This document shows positions 53,761 through 62,836 of a stretch of 64,000 bases of DNA, in pieces. The stretch covers positions 13,078-77,077 of the forward strand of contig CAZOJI010000020.1 in assembly GCA_964580055.1 (NCBI GenBank). The letters run 5' to 3'. The position numbers and the translations under genes are program-made. Source of the DNA: JBDGYW01 sp964580055. GTDB lineage: Bacteria; Gemmatimonadota; Gemmatimonadetes; Gemmatimonadales; GWC2-71-9. Within the stretch, counting starts at the first letter, position 1. Every line of letters starts with the position of its first letter. Below the pieces are notes generated by a model, which was not told the DNA's origin, searched no databases, and saw only the letters and a program-made list of their open reading frames with translations.

Positions 53761-55152
53761 ATGCTTGACACCAAGAAATTGACAGGAAGATCCGTTCTGG
53801 CATTGGCCGCGGCAGCGCTGCTTACGACTGCATGCGAAGTCACCAACCCCGGGCCCGTGCAGGATGAATTTCTCAACAGCGAAGAGGCCTGGCCCGGAAT
53901 CGTGGCGGGAGCGGCCCGCAGCTACAACGACGCGCTCGATTGGAACGCCTTTGAGATGGGTTCGATCGCACGGGAAATCCACCCCTCCGGTTCCACCGGC
54001 AGCTACGGTATCTCCGTGAGAGAGCAATTGGGGTGGATGTCCTGGGACTACCGCGCCTGGGGCGCCGAGCAGGAGGCCCGTTGGGTCGCCGAGGACGGCA
54101 TCAGGCGGGTGCTGTACGAGCCGCCGCACGACGACGTTCCCGAGGACGAGCGCGTCACCGTCGGCGATGACATCCTCGCGGAACTCCATATGTGGGCCGG
54201 TTTCTCCAACCGCATGTTGGGAGAGACCTACTGCGCCGCGGTGATCGACGGAAGCGCACCGCAGTCGTACACGGTGTTCCTGGAGCGCGCCGTGGACCAC
54301 TTCACTAACGCGCTTCAGTATGCGGAACCGGGCTCGGACATCGAGTGGGCCTCCTACGCCGGTCGCGCGTCGGTCTACGTCGATCTGGATCAGTGGCCGC
54401 AGGCCGTTGCCGACGCCGCGCAGATCACGGACGACCACTGGTCGTTCGTGACGGAATACTACGCCGAGTTCGGAGACGACCTGTGGAACGCAGTGCACTG
54501 GTCCACCGCCGGCCAGTCGTACCGCACGCACAGCGTGTGGAACACGGTATATGCGCAGGCGGGGGACGGCCAGGAATGGTCATCCACCGTGGGCTCGTAC
54601 TATGCCTGGGAGCCCAACGATCCTCGCGTTTCCTACCGCTATCAGGACCTGGTTGGTGACGCCGCCATAGGATGCTGCGGTACAGTGCCGTGGTGGCCGC
54701 AGACGAAATACGACGATCCGGGTGCGGATATCGAGATCGCTTCCGGCGAGGAGATGCGTCTCATCGAGGCCGAGAACCTTCTGCGGGGTGGCGCGGCCAA
54801 CATTCCCGCCGCGATAGCTATCCTGAACCAGCTTCGGACCGATGCGGGGCTCGCAACCCAGTGGGATCCCGCGATCGGCCTCGATTCTGCTTGGGCTGCG
54901 CTCAAGCGCGAGAGAGGCATCGAGCTGTGGCTCGAGGGACGGCGCCTGGCGGACCTGCGCCGTTGGGACAGAACCAACACACCCGGAGCGCTGGATCCGC
55001 TCGAGACGGTGAATGAAGGTGCGCCGGACCCGTGGCACCCGTCTCACTTGAGGCAGCAGGATCTCTGCCACCCGATCCCCGAGGGAGAGGAGCAGACCAA
55101 CCCCAACGTGTGCGCGGAGCCGGATGGCACCATCATCCCATGCGGTGGCTGA
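53761..55152 (+). CDS. SusD/RagB family nutrient-binding lipoprotein
   Basis: 463 residues from the ATG at 53761, with GGAGGTG seven bases before it; a GTG three codons earlier is within that site. The lipobox is in ALLTTACEVTNPG (Cys near 25). The helical SusD fold shows AWAALKRERGIELWLEGRRLAD and DLRRWDR, as in the conserved C-terminal region. It caps the SusC barrel on the outside. It follows SusC by 14 bases and is ended by a strong hairpin terminator 42 bases later. Confidence 0.93.
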   Translation: MLDTKKLTGRSVLALAAAALLTTACEVTNPGPVQDEFLNSEEAWPGIVAGAARSYNDALDWNAFEMGSIAREIHPSGSTGSYGISVREQLGWMSWDYRAWGAEQEARWVAEDGIRRVLYEPPHDDVPEDERVTVGDDILAELHMWAGFSNRMLGETYCAAVIDGSAPQSYTVFLERAVDHFTNALQYAEPGSDIEWASYAGRASVYVDLDQWPQAVADAAQITDDHWSFVTEYYAEFGDDLWNAVHWSTAGQSYRTHSVWNTVYAQAGDGQEWSSTVGSYYAWEPNDPRVSYRYQDLVGDAAIGCCGTVPWWPQTKYDDPGADIEIASGEEMRLIEAENLLRGGAANIPAAIAILNQLRTDAGLATQWDPAIGLDSAWAALKRERGIELWLEGRRLADLRRWDRTNTPGALDPLETVNEGAPDPWHPSHLRQQDLCHPIPEGEEQTNPNVCAEPDGTIIPCGG

Positions 55153-55194
55153 TCCAAGCATAGTCTGGATCTAGTTACCACGCAGACAACATTC

Positions 55195-55228
55195 GGCCGG
55201 TTGGCGAAAGCCAGCCGGCCGATTTTAT
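55195..55228 (+). terminator. Rho-independent terminator after the SusD gene
   Basis: A stem GGCCGGTTGGC (55195-55205) pairs with GCCAGCCGGCC (55210-55220) across a GAAA loop, with one G-T pair. The T-rich GATTTTATT follows. It closes the SusC-SusD unit. The rest of the 314-base gap to the next gene contains an octamer repeat and nothing else I can support. Confidence 0.85.
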
Positions 55229-55254
55229 TACTCCGCCGCCCGCTTCGCCGCCAG

Positions 55255-55286
55255 GCGGTAGGTCGGTAAGGCGGTAGGTCGGTAGG
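55255..55286 (+). repeat. Octamer tandem repeat NCGGTAGG, four copies (second site)
   Basis: Units GCGGTAGG, TCGGTAAG, GCGGTAGG, TCGGTAGG; one substitution in the second. It has the same length and orientation as the array at 16211-16242, 39 kb away. It lies downstream of the SusD terminator and upstream of the M14 peptidase gene. Confidence 0.85.
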
Positions 55287-55466
55287 ACCGTTGGTTAGAT
55301 TTGTTACTGCTGCGTATTGAGGGTTTTGGATGGTATAGCTGAGTGGACGAGAAGAAGGGGGCGGGGGCCGCGCTGGCGGCGATAAGGGTGGAAGGAGATT
55401 GGCACGGTACCTCCCTACTTCTGAAGCTACAAGCGATCACAGGAATCCCAGAGGAGCGAAGATCTC

Positions 55467-58070
55467 ATGAAGCGAATCGGATCTGACAGGCGCACCAAAT
55501 TCGTGCTCGCGGCAATTACGCTTGCCGCAGTTTTCGCATCGCCTCTCCAAGGCCAGGTTCCGACTCCGGAGTCCGTCATCGGGTGGGAACCGGGCGCCGA
55601 CCGGGTGCTGGCCGACTACGGGCAGATCTCGGGGTACTTCAGGCAGCTCGATGAGGCGTCGGATCGGATGATCCTCACGGAAATCGGAGAGACCGCCGAG
55701 GGACGCCCGATGCTGCTCGCATTCGTTTCGAGTCCGGAGAACCTCAGCCGGCTGGATCGTTGGAAGGAGATCTCCCGGCGACTCGCCATGGCGGACGGCC
55801 TGACCGATACCGAGGCGCATGCCCTGGCCGAGGAGGGCAAGGCGATAGTCTGGATCGATGCCGGGATGCACGCCACCGAGGTGGCGGGAGCGCAGCACAT
55901 GCCGCTGCTCGCATATCACCTGCTGACGAGTGACGATGCCGAGGTTTCGCAGATCCTCGAAGATGCCGTTCTGCTCGTCATGCCGGTCATGAATCCCGAC
56001 GGCCTGGAAATCGTAACTCAGTGGTACAGGCAGAATGTGGGCACCGAGTTCGAGGTGGCACCGCTTCCGGAGCTGTACCACGAGTACGTGGGTCACGACA
56101 ACAACCGCGACTGGTTCATGACCCTGATGCCCGAGTCCCGGGTGATCGCCCGCCAGCTCTGGCACGAGTGGTTTCCGCAGATCGTGTACAACCACCATCA
56201 AACCGGTCCGATCCCGTCCAGGATCTTCATCCCTCCCTTCAGAGATCCGATGAACCCTCACATACCGCGTCTCGTTATGCGGGGCATCAACTTGGTTGGA
56301 TCGGCAATGGGCTTGCGATTCGCCCAGGAAGGCAAGCCGGGAGCGGTCTCCCGGGTACGATACAGCGCGTGGTGGAACGGAGGCATGCGCACCGCCCCCT
56401 ACTTCCACAACCAGATTGGCATTCTCACCGAGACGAACCTCTACGAATACGCCACACCTCATTACTACGAGCCCGAAGAGTTGCCCAAGAACTTCTCCAG
56501 CACAATGTCGGGTGAGCGCCCCAGCGTGTTCTACCCCAACCCTTGGAAAGGCGGATGGTGGCGCATAGGCGACGCGGTGCAGTACATGTTCACCGCATCG
56601 ATGGCGGTTGCGGACATCGGGGCGGAACTCAAGGAAGACTGGCTCTACAACATCTACCTGATGGGCAAGGAGGCCCGCGAGAAGCTGGATGAGGGCGATC
56701 CGTTCGCCTATGTGATACCGGCCGAGCAGTGGGATGACGGCGAAGCCGCGGAACTGGTGTCTGTGCTCCGGCGCGGTGGAATAGAGGTGCACAGGGCGAC
56801 GCAGTCGTTCAATGCGGGTGGTAAGCGATACGATGAGGGCAGCTACGTGGCCTACGTAGCGCAGCCGTTCCGCGCGCACCTGGTGGACCTGATGGGGCCA
56901 CAGCTCTACCCGGACAGGCACCTCTTCCCCGGTGGCCCCCCAATAACGCCTTACGATCTGACCGGCTGGACGCTGCCGATGCAGATGGGCGTTTCCGTCG
57001 ACCGAATCGACGACAGGTTCCAAGCGCGCACGACACCGGTAGAGGAGCTGGAGGTGAACCTCGAGGCAGGCGGAGTCAGTGGCTCGGGGCCGTTCTACGC
57101 ACTCACCCCCAAATGGAACTCGAGCGCCAACGCCGTACTCCAGCTATTGGCCCGCGGAGCCCGCGTAATGCGCGCGGACGAGCCGTTCAGTGGCTCCGGC
57201 GAGCGCTGGCCCGCCGGCACCTTCCTGGTAAGAGCGAACGAATCGACGCTCCGCGAGCTGGCCGGTGAACATGGGTTGACGTTTGTCGGTGTGGGGGATC
57301 CTCAGGTTAGCTCCACGCGGCTGGGGCGTCCCAGGGTCGGTTTGTACAAGACCTGGGTGGCCAACATGGACGAGGGCTGGACTCGCTGGCTGTTCGAGCA
57401 ATACGACGTCGAGTTCGACAACCTGTCGGATGCCGACGTTCGCAATGGGGACCTCGACGGGTACACGGCCATCGTTCTTCCTGACCAATCGGCCAGTTCG
57501 ATCCTCACCGGCCATGCGCCCGGCACAATGCCCCCGGAGTACGTCGGAGGAATGGGTGCCGAGGGTGCGTTGTCGCTCAAGCGGTTCGTGGAGCAGGGCG
57601 GAACGCTGGTGGCATTCGATCACGCGAGCAACTTCGCCATCGAGCAGTTCGGGCTCCCGGTGCGGAACGCAGTGGCAGGCGTTCCCGAAGAACAGTTCTT
57701 TGTACCTGGCAGCTTGATTCGAATCGAAGTGGATACCGGCCATCCGGTCGCCTACGGTATGCAGGAGGAAGCGGCGGTTTCCTTCCAGAGGAGCCGCGCT
57801 TTCGCTATCGTGCCGCCGGCCTCGGAGGGAGAGATGAGTGCCCCCAGGAACGTGGAGGTCGTGGCGCGCTACGCGAAAGACGACCTGTTGATGAGCGGAT
57901 GGGCAATGGGTGAAGAGCAATACCTGGGCGGCAGTCCGGCAGTGGTCCGGGTGCCGCTGGATGAGGGCAGCGTCGTGTTGATCGGCTTCCGCCCGCAGTT
58001 CAGGGGACAGCCGCGCGGGACTTACAAGCTGGTGTTCAACCCCATACTTCACTCAGCGGTGGAGCGCTAG
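55467..58070 (+). CDS. Secreted M14-family zinc carboxypeptidase (large)
   Basis: 867 residues with a signal peptide ending near ASPLQGQ. The zinc pair is in DAGMHATEVAGAQH (His near 134, Glu near 137). A third His appears in YNHHQTGPIPSR near 243, and the catalytic-region glutamate may lie in ILTETNLYEY. The C-terminal half (about 430-867) contains predicted alpha/beta domains with GRPRVGLYKTWVANMDEGWT, ending in a glutamine-amidotransferase-like arrangement. It is much longer than a bare M14 domain. Probably periplasmic or surface-exposed. It is followed by a DUF5916 protein four bases later, so co-transcribed. Confidence 0.88.
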   Translation: MKRIGSDRRTKFVLAAITLAAVFASPLQGQVPTPESVIGWEPGADRVLADYGQISGYFRQLDEASDRMILTEIGETAEGRPMLLAFVSSPENLSRLDRWKEISRRLAMADGLTDTEAHALAEEGKAIVWIDAGMHATEVAGAQHMPLLAYHLLTSDDAEVSQILEDAVLLVMPVMNPDGLEIVTQWYRQNVGTEFEVAPLPELYHEYVGHDNNRDWFMTLMPESRVIARQLWHEWFPQIVYNHHQTGPIPSRIFIPPFRDPMNPHIPRLVMRGINLVGSAMGLRFAQEGKPGAVSRVRYSAWWNGGMRTAPYFHNQIGILTETNLYEYATPHYYEPEELPKNFSSTMSGERPSVFYPNPWKGGWWRIGDAVQYMFTASMAVADIGAELKEDWLYNIYLMGKEAREKLDEGDPFAYVIPAEQWDDGEAAELVSVLRRGGIEVHRATQSFNAGGKRYDEGSYVAYVAQPFRAHLVDLMGPQLYPDRHLFPGGPPITPYDLTGWTLPMQMGVSVDRIDDRFQARTTPVEELEVNLEAGGVSGSGPFYALTPKWNSSANAVLQLLARGARVMRADEPFSGSGERWPAGTFLVRANESTLRELAGEHGLTFVGVGDPQVSSTRLGRPRVGLYKTWVANMDEGWTRWLFEQYDVEFDNLSDADVRNGDLDGYTAIVLPDQSASSILTGHAPGTMPPEYVGGMGAEGALSLKRFVEQGGTLVAFDHASNFAIEQFGLPVRNAVAGVPEEQFFVPGSLIRIEVDTGHPVAYGMQEEAAVSFQRSRAFAIVPPASEGEMSAPRNVEVVARYAKDDLLMSGWAMGEEQYLGGSPAVVRVPLDEGSVVLIGFRPQFRGQPRGTYKLVFNPILHSAVER

Positions 58071-58074
58071 ACCA

Positions 58075-60309
58075 TTGCGTTGGGTAAAGAGTTCGGCCGG
58101 GCAGGCGCTGTTCCTACTTCTCTTTGGGCTGCCGCCTCTCGACGTGGCGGCCCAGGGGGATCCTCGCGGCCAAGAAGGCGAATGGCCCATAAACCTGGAA
58201 GAGGCGCCGCGCCCGGTGGCGGAGGCCACGCGCACCAGCGGGGACCTCGACATCGACGGAGTTCTGGACGACGAAGCGTGGGAGGCCGCCGAGCCGATCG
58301 CCAACTTCATCCAGTCTCAGCCCGACGCCGGCTACCCCGCCACGGAACCGACCGTCGTCAGGATCCTGTACGACGACAGGAATCTCTACGTCGGAGCGTT
58401 GTGCTACGACTCGGAGATAGAGAATCGCACGGTCACGACACTCGAATACGGCCTGCCGCCCAGCACGCGCGACATGGACGTGTTCTCTATCACGCTGGAC
58501 CCCTTCCTCGATAGGCGCAATTCATTCATCTGGCTGGTGAACCCTTACGGCGCTTACAGAGACGGGCAGACCTTCAACGACAGCCGCCAGGCCGACTACG
58601 CCTTTCGAGCGCCGGTCACGATCAAGACGACCATATCCGACTCGGCGTGGACCGTGGAGATGGCTATCCCCTGGAAGACCCTGCGGTTCAGCCCTTCACG
58701 GGATGGAGAGAGATGGGGAATGAACTTGCTGCGCCGCGTGCGCCGCAAGAACGAGGACTCCTATTGGGCGCCGGTTGACCGCAAGGATCCGGTGCACCGC
58801 ATGTCCAAAGCGGGGTACCTGGAAGACCTCCAAGGCATGCGGCCGGGCCGCAACCTCATGGTCAAGCCGTTTGTGCTCGGTACGACCGTTTCCGGTGAAG
58901 AGGGGCTCGCCGCGGAGGGAGAGGGTTTCGACTGGGGCGGGGACGTGAAGCTGGGGGTTACGCCCGGGCTCACGCTCGATGCCACGCTGCGGACGGATTT
59001 TTCTCAGGTCGAGGTCGATCAGGAGCGAGTCAATCTCACACGGTTTCCCCTGTTCTTTGAGGAGAAGCGGGACTTCTTCGTCGAGAACTCGGGTTCGTTC
59101 GTGCTCGGGGACGTTACCGAGCGCAACTACCGCCAGGGATCTTCTACGCGGAGTTTCACGCTTTTCCACTCCCGGCGCATAGGTCTCCGGAGCGGTGTGC
59201 CCATCCCGATACTGGGAGGGGGGCGGCTCACAGGAAGGGCAGGTGACTTCGAGATCGGAGCGCTGGACATTCAGACGGAAGCGGTCGACTCTTCCGCGGG
59301 CGAGAACTTCGCGGTATTTCGTTTGCGGCGGAATCTGGGAGCGTCCGACGTGGGCGTGATGTTCCTGAATCGCGAATCGACCGGACGGTTCGACACCGGC
59401 GCATACAACCGGACGTTCGCGGCAGATGCCAACCTGAGGTTCCTCGGGAATCTCATCGTCAACTCCTACGTGGCGCGCACGGAGGACCCGGACGAGAGCG
59501 GCAACCAAAACGCCGGGAGGATACAGGTTTCGTGGAGAGATAGAGTTTGGGACGCCTCCACGTTCGTCAAACACGTCGGTGACGGCTTCAACCCCGAAAT
59601 CGGTTTCGTGCGCCGACGCGGTATTCGTCACGGATATGCGACGCTGGGCGCTCATCCGCGGCCCAAATGGCCCCTCGTGCATGAGGTTAACCCGTACGGT
59701 GAGATCAACTACATAACCGACCTGGACAACGAGCTGCTGACCAGGACGGCCACGCTAGGCTTTGGCGTGTTGTTCCTGGACGGCTCTACATTGAGCCTGG
59801 GTTACGACAACAACTTCGAACGCCTGGCCGAGCCGTTCTCGGTGTACGGTTATGACATTCCTCTAGGCGACTACACGGAGAACACAGCCAGCGTATCATT
59901 CACGTCCAGCCGGGCTAGAAGGTTCTCGGGGAGAATCAACGTCAGTGCGGGTGACTACTGGAACGGTTCTCGCGCGACGATTTCGGCCAACGCGCTTTGG
60001 AGGGCCAGCTATCGCCTCAACTTCAGTATAGACGCCAGTCACAACGACGTATCTCTGCCGGATGGCTCCTTCGACACCGATGTCGTCGGCGGGCGGATTC
60101 GTTACTTCTACAACACGGTTCTTTACGGGAGCGCCTACGTGCAGTACAACAGCGCCGCGGACCTGCTGGTCACCAACGTGAGATTCAACTGGATCCACGC
60201 GCCTCTCAGCGATCTGTTCCTGGTGTTCACCGAAAGACGCGACCTGGGGAACAAGGCGGTTCTGGATCGGGTACTCACGGCGAAAGTGACCAGATCGGTC
60301 GCGTTTTAA
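58075..60309 (+). CDS. DUF5916 outer-membrane protein with N-terminal CBM9-like domain
   Basis: 744 residues starting at a TTG four bases after the peptidase. A signal peptide precedes a carbohydrate-binding family 9-like domain (LDIDGVLDDEAWEAAEPIAN, about 45-215). The remainder is a long beta-strand-rich DUF5916 region (VKPFVLGTTVSGEEG, FFEEKRDFFVENSG) ending in a barrel-like C-terminus. The ending RSVAF suits outer-membrane insertion. Function of the family is not established; it is common near secreted peptidases. Confidence 0.88.
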   Translation: MRWVKSSAGQALFLLLFGLPPLDVAAQGDPRGQEGEWPINLEEAPRPVAEATRTSGDLDIDGVLDDEAWEAAEPIANFIQSQPDAGYPATEPTVVRILYDDRNLYVGALCYDSEIENRTVTTLEYGLPPSTRDMDVFSITLDPFLDRRNSFIWLVNPYGAYRDGQTFNDSRQADYAFRAPVTIKTTISDSAWTVEMAIPWKTLRFSPSRDGERWGMNLLRRVRRKNEDSYWAPVDRKDPVHRMSKAGYLEDLQGMRPGRNLMVKPFVLGTTVSGEEGLAAEGEGFDWGGDVKLGVTPGLTLDATLRTDFSQVEVDQERVNLTRFPLFFEEKRDFFVENSGSFVLGDVTERNYRQGSSTRSFTLFHSRRIGLRSGVPIPILGGGRLTGRAGDFEIGALDIQTEAVDSSAGENFAVFRLRRNLGASDVGVMFLNRESTGRFDTGAYNRTFAADANLRFLGNLIVNSYVARTEDPDESGNQNAGRIQVSWRDRVWDASTFVKHVGDGFNPEIGFVRRRGIRHGYATLGAHPRPKWPLVHEVNPYGEINYITDLDNELLTRTATLGFGVLFLDGSTLSLGYDNNFERLAEPFSVYGYDIPLGDYTENTASVSFTSSRARRFSGRINVSAGDYWNGSRATISANALWRASYRLNFSIDASHNDVSLPDGSFDTDVVGGRIRYFYNTVLYGSAYVQYNSAADLLVTNVRFNWIHAPLSDLFLVFTERRDLGNKAVLDRVLTAKVTRSVAF

Positions 60310-60346
60310 CGGCTGCTCGTTCTGGCAGTTTGCCCCAAGGTCGGTT

Positions 60347-60371
60347 GGCGCTACTTTTTGAGTAGCAAGCC
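60347..60371 (+). terminator. Weak hairpin after the DUF5916 gene
   Basis: GCTACT at 60350-60355 pairs with AGTAGC at 60361-60366 over a TTTTG loop, with an extra GGC/GCC pairing outside an AA bulge. There is no T-tract, so this is only a possible transcription end. Confidence 0.3.
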
Positions 60372-60460
60372 GGCGTGATTGCGCTCGTTGAGATCCGCTC
60401 TTTGGCTCCGGCGCTCGCCACCGAGCCGCGACGGGCGTAGGTGCCGGATTTGGAGGTTTC

Positions 60461-60958
60461 GTGAATACAAAAACAACCTTAGCGATTGTGGCCCTTGCTC
60501 CCATACTTCTCTCGGGCTGCTTCAACTACATCCCTGCCGAGATCGGGGCCATTCCAGAAGGCAGTCGTGTCAGGGCTCAGCTAACATCTGAAGGTACGGC
60601 CGATGTGCTGCGCCGAACGGGTAGGGAGCGCACGACGATCGACGGCAAGCTGGTCGAGAGACGCGGAAACAGCGTCGTGTTTTCCGTTCGTCAAGTATTT
60701 AGCTCCGAGTCCGGTACAGGTTCTGCGCTCATGCAACACCTTGACGTTCAACGGCAGCACCTCGGCACGGTTGAGCGCAAGGAGATCGACGGCGCCAAGA
60801 CCACGCTCCTCATCGCCGGCGGATCTGTTGCTCTCGGCGCTGCCGCGTTCCTCACGGTCAGAGGTGACGCGGTTTCCAGCAGCCCGCCCGGAACGGGAGG
60901 TCCGCAGGAGAGCGTCCGGTTTCCCTTTCTCGTGTTCCGGTTCCTGTTGCCCCACTGA
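60461..60958 (+). CDS. Small hypothetical lipoprotein with C-terminal hydrophobic segment
   Basis: 165 residues starting with a GTG after GGAGG. The lipobox is in ILLSGCFNYIP (Cys near 20). About 80 residues of small beta domain follow (RVRAQLTSEGTADVLRRTGR, TIDGKLVERRGNSVVFSV), then a hydrophobic helix at about 115-135 (LIAGGSVALGAAAFL). I recognise no family. It is 22 bases upstream of another lipoprotein gene. Confidence 0.7.
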   Translation: MNTKTTLAIVALAPILLSGCFNYIPAEIGAIPEGSRVRAQLTSEGTADVLRRTGRERTTIDGKLVERRGNSVVFSVRQVFSSESGTGSALMQHLDVQRQHLGTVERKEIDGAKTTLLIAGGSVALGAAAFLTVRGDAVSSSPPGTGGPQESVRFPFLVFRFLLPH

Positions 60959-60979
60959 CTGGAGACGAAGTACCCTCGA

Positions 60980-61792
60980 GTGCCGACTCTCAGACCAGTC
61001 CTTATCGCAACCCTCTTGATTACGGCCTGCCGTGCAGCGCCGGTGCAGCAGGATCCCTTTGTCGTCCCCAGGCAAGCGTTTTTTGATTCGGTCCACACGG
61101 TCGTAGTTACATCGGTCAGTGTGTTGGGCGAGATCGAGGTTGCCGATACGACCCTATCTCTCATCGAGAGACTCATTGCCGAAAGGCTGGCTGAGGCCGG
61201 TCTTTCGGTCGTGCCCGCGACCGAGTACATGGAAATATGGGACCGGATCTCAGAGGAGGCTGGCGGCTTCTACGATCGCTACACGGGAGAACGAGACGAG
61301 CCCAAGTTCCAAGATGCTGCAGACAGCCTAATGAGCGAGTTGAGTACGCGGTTCGATCCCGATGCCTTGCTCTATCCGGAGATCTGGGAGGTACAGGTGC
61401 CTTTCTCCCAGGGCGATGCGCGTTGGGGTGGGGCTGCACGGATGGTTTCGGGAGGCCGCGGTTATTCGGGTGAAGTGCTCGCGGCAACTCTCTACGTGGT
61501 CGTGCAGGACACCGCGGGCAACGAACTCTACACCCGGGAAGCGGGAATCCAGGTGTTGGAATATATGTCGAACGGGCAGTTGACTCCTCTACCCGATGAA
61601 CGGATTCTCAGCGATACCACCTGGATCAGGGTGGCAGTGCGGCGAGCGTTGCAACCGCTCGTAATAGGGCGGCCGGATGCTACCCCCGCTGATTCAATTG
61701 GTGTAGATAGCATTAGCCCCTCTTGGTGGTTACCAGTATCACGCCGCCGGCCACCCCGACCCCCCACCGCGTCGTGGCATCGGCGGCATTGA
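60980..61792 (+). CDS. Hypothetical lipoprotein, 3' end runs antisense into its neighbour
   Basis: 270 residues. A signal peptide with lipobox TLLITACRAAP (Cys near 15) is followed by about 230 residues including GEIEVADTTLSLIERLIAER and DPDALLYPEIWEVQVPFSQG, which resemble small periplasmic ligand-binding or LolB/CsgG-like folds but are not assignable. The last 25 residues are Arg/Pro/Trp-rich (SWWLPVSRRRPPRPP) and are encoded opposite the conserved 3' end of the next, minus-strand gene. This suggests a lost stop codon. Confidence 0.65.
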   Translation: MPTLRPVLIATLLITACRAAPVQQDPFVVPRQAFFDSVHTVVVTSVSVLGEIEVADTTLSLIERLIAERLAEAGLSVVPATEYMEIWDRISEEAGGFYDRYTGERDEPKFQDAADSLMSELSTRFDPDALLYPEIWEVQVPFSQGDARWGGAARMVSGGRGYSGEVLAATLYVVVQDTAGNELYTREAGIQVLEYMSNGQLTPLPDERILSDTTWIRVAVRRALQPLVIGRPDATPADSIGVDSISPSWWLPVSRRRPPRPPTASWHRRH

Positions 61793-62108
61793 CGTAGCGC
61801 ACCTCCTCTACTGCCTCCACCTGAATCTCGCGAAGGTACGGGGCCTCACCGACTCTCACGTTGTCCACGTAGACAATCACGGGGGCGGGTCCTTGAAGGG
61901 CGCTGGTTGCACGGGACCTGAGCCAGAACGGACGCAGCCGATAAATCGCGTTGTACAGGCTCATTTCCGTGGTTTCGACCAGGTCCTCATGACTGAGTCG
62001 GTCACGTGATCCATCATCATCGCCGTCACCCGCCCGGGAGGCGGTGGCACAGGACACCGCGAACAGTAGAACAGCAACGTACGGTATGAGACGATTGGCG
62101 TAGTGCAT
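61713..62108 (-). CDS. Plug-domain-like small lipoprotein A
   Basis: 131 residues from the ATG at 62108. Lipobox in VLLFAVSCATASR (Cys near 20). The mature part is like half of a TonB plug: LYNAIYRLRPFWLRSRA, VIVYVDNVRVGEAPYLR, and VRYVNAADATTRWGVGVAGG ending VILVTTKRG. The neighbour at 62233 has the same length and layout. Its 3' 80 bases are overlapped by the lipoprotein gene at 60980. Probably a membrane-anchored accessory of unknown role. Confidence 0.78.
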   Translation of the reverse strand: MHYANRLIPYVAVLLFAVSCATASRAGDGDDDGSRDRLSHEDLVETTEMSLYNAIYRLRPFWLRSRATSALQGPAPVIVYVDNVRVGEAPYLREIQVEAVEEVRYVNAADATTRWGVGVAGGVILVTTKRG

Positions 62109-62232
62109 GGCGACCACCACGAGAAGAGGTTACCGAGCGCCGCGGCGCTCAGAGAGTACCGAAACTACAATCGACTTGCTGCCCACAAATAACCGGTGAG
62201 CGCCGGAAGCGGTTACGAACCCGCCATCCGGC

Positions 62233-62628
62233 CTAGCGGTTTGTGATCAACTCTATTACGCCGCCGACAACGCCGGTGCCCCACTTGGTGGTGGCGTCGC
62301 GGCCGTTGTAGTACCGAATCGCTTTCACGCCGTCCAGGGAACGGTTTTGCAGGAACTCCACACCGCCGAGACGGACGTTGTCCATGTACACCTGGACCCG
62401 AAGGTTCCCCCTCAAACTCGCTGCTCCCCGCGTCCGCAGCCAGGTCGAGCGCAACCGCCGGACCGCGTCATACGCGCTCAAAGATGGAGGCAGAGCGGCG
62501 AGTTCTTCTTGCGAGATGAGGTTCCTCGATCCGCGTTCTCGGTTCGAGCCGGAACCGGATGAAGCGGCACAGGACCAGACGAATGCCGCGGCACCAAGAA
62601 GCAGAGTGAAGCGGAGAGCGTAGCGCAT
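62233..62628 (-). CDS. Plug-domain-like small lipoprotein B
   Basis: 131 residues from the ATG at 62628, preceded by a strong GGAGGTG; the longer frame upstream is not supported. Lipobox in AAFVWSCAASSG (Cys near 20). The mature part repeats the plug-like plan of the gene at 61713: AYDAVRRLRSTWLRTRG, LRVQVYMDNVRLGGVEFLQ, and IRYYNGRDATTKWGTGVVGG ending VIELITNR. The two are clearly duplicates that diverged. Divergent from the 62837 gene across 208 bases. Confidence 0.8.
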   Translation of the reverse strand: MRYALRFTLLLGAAAFVWSCAASSGSGSNRERGSRNLISQEELAALPPSLSAYDAVRRLRSTWLRTRGAASLRGNLRVQVYMDNVRLGGVEFLQNRSLDGVKAIRYYNGRDATTKWGTGVVGGVIELITNR

Positions 62629-62836
62629 GTCACCTCCGATGAGGATATGTAATCTATCAAGGTACCACGAGAAGGTGTTCTGGCTCCATGGGGTTGCCGT
62701 GCTCTCGCGCGTAGCTCGAGTTTGCTCCATCTTACTAGCTGAAATGTAGCTTCGCGAGAAGGCGATTCCGAGGTCCGGCATTCTGAACACCGAACGGCTG
62801 GCGATGCGACGGATCAGGTGACCGCAGGAGGTGTTT

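Noticed and set aside
55437..57023. Minus-strand open frame of 528 codons opposite the M14 peptidase
   Set aside because: Antisense of a gene with a signal peptide and zinc ligands; no motifs of its own.
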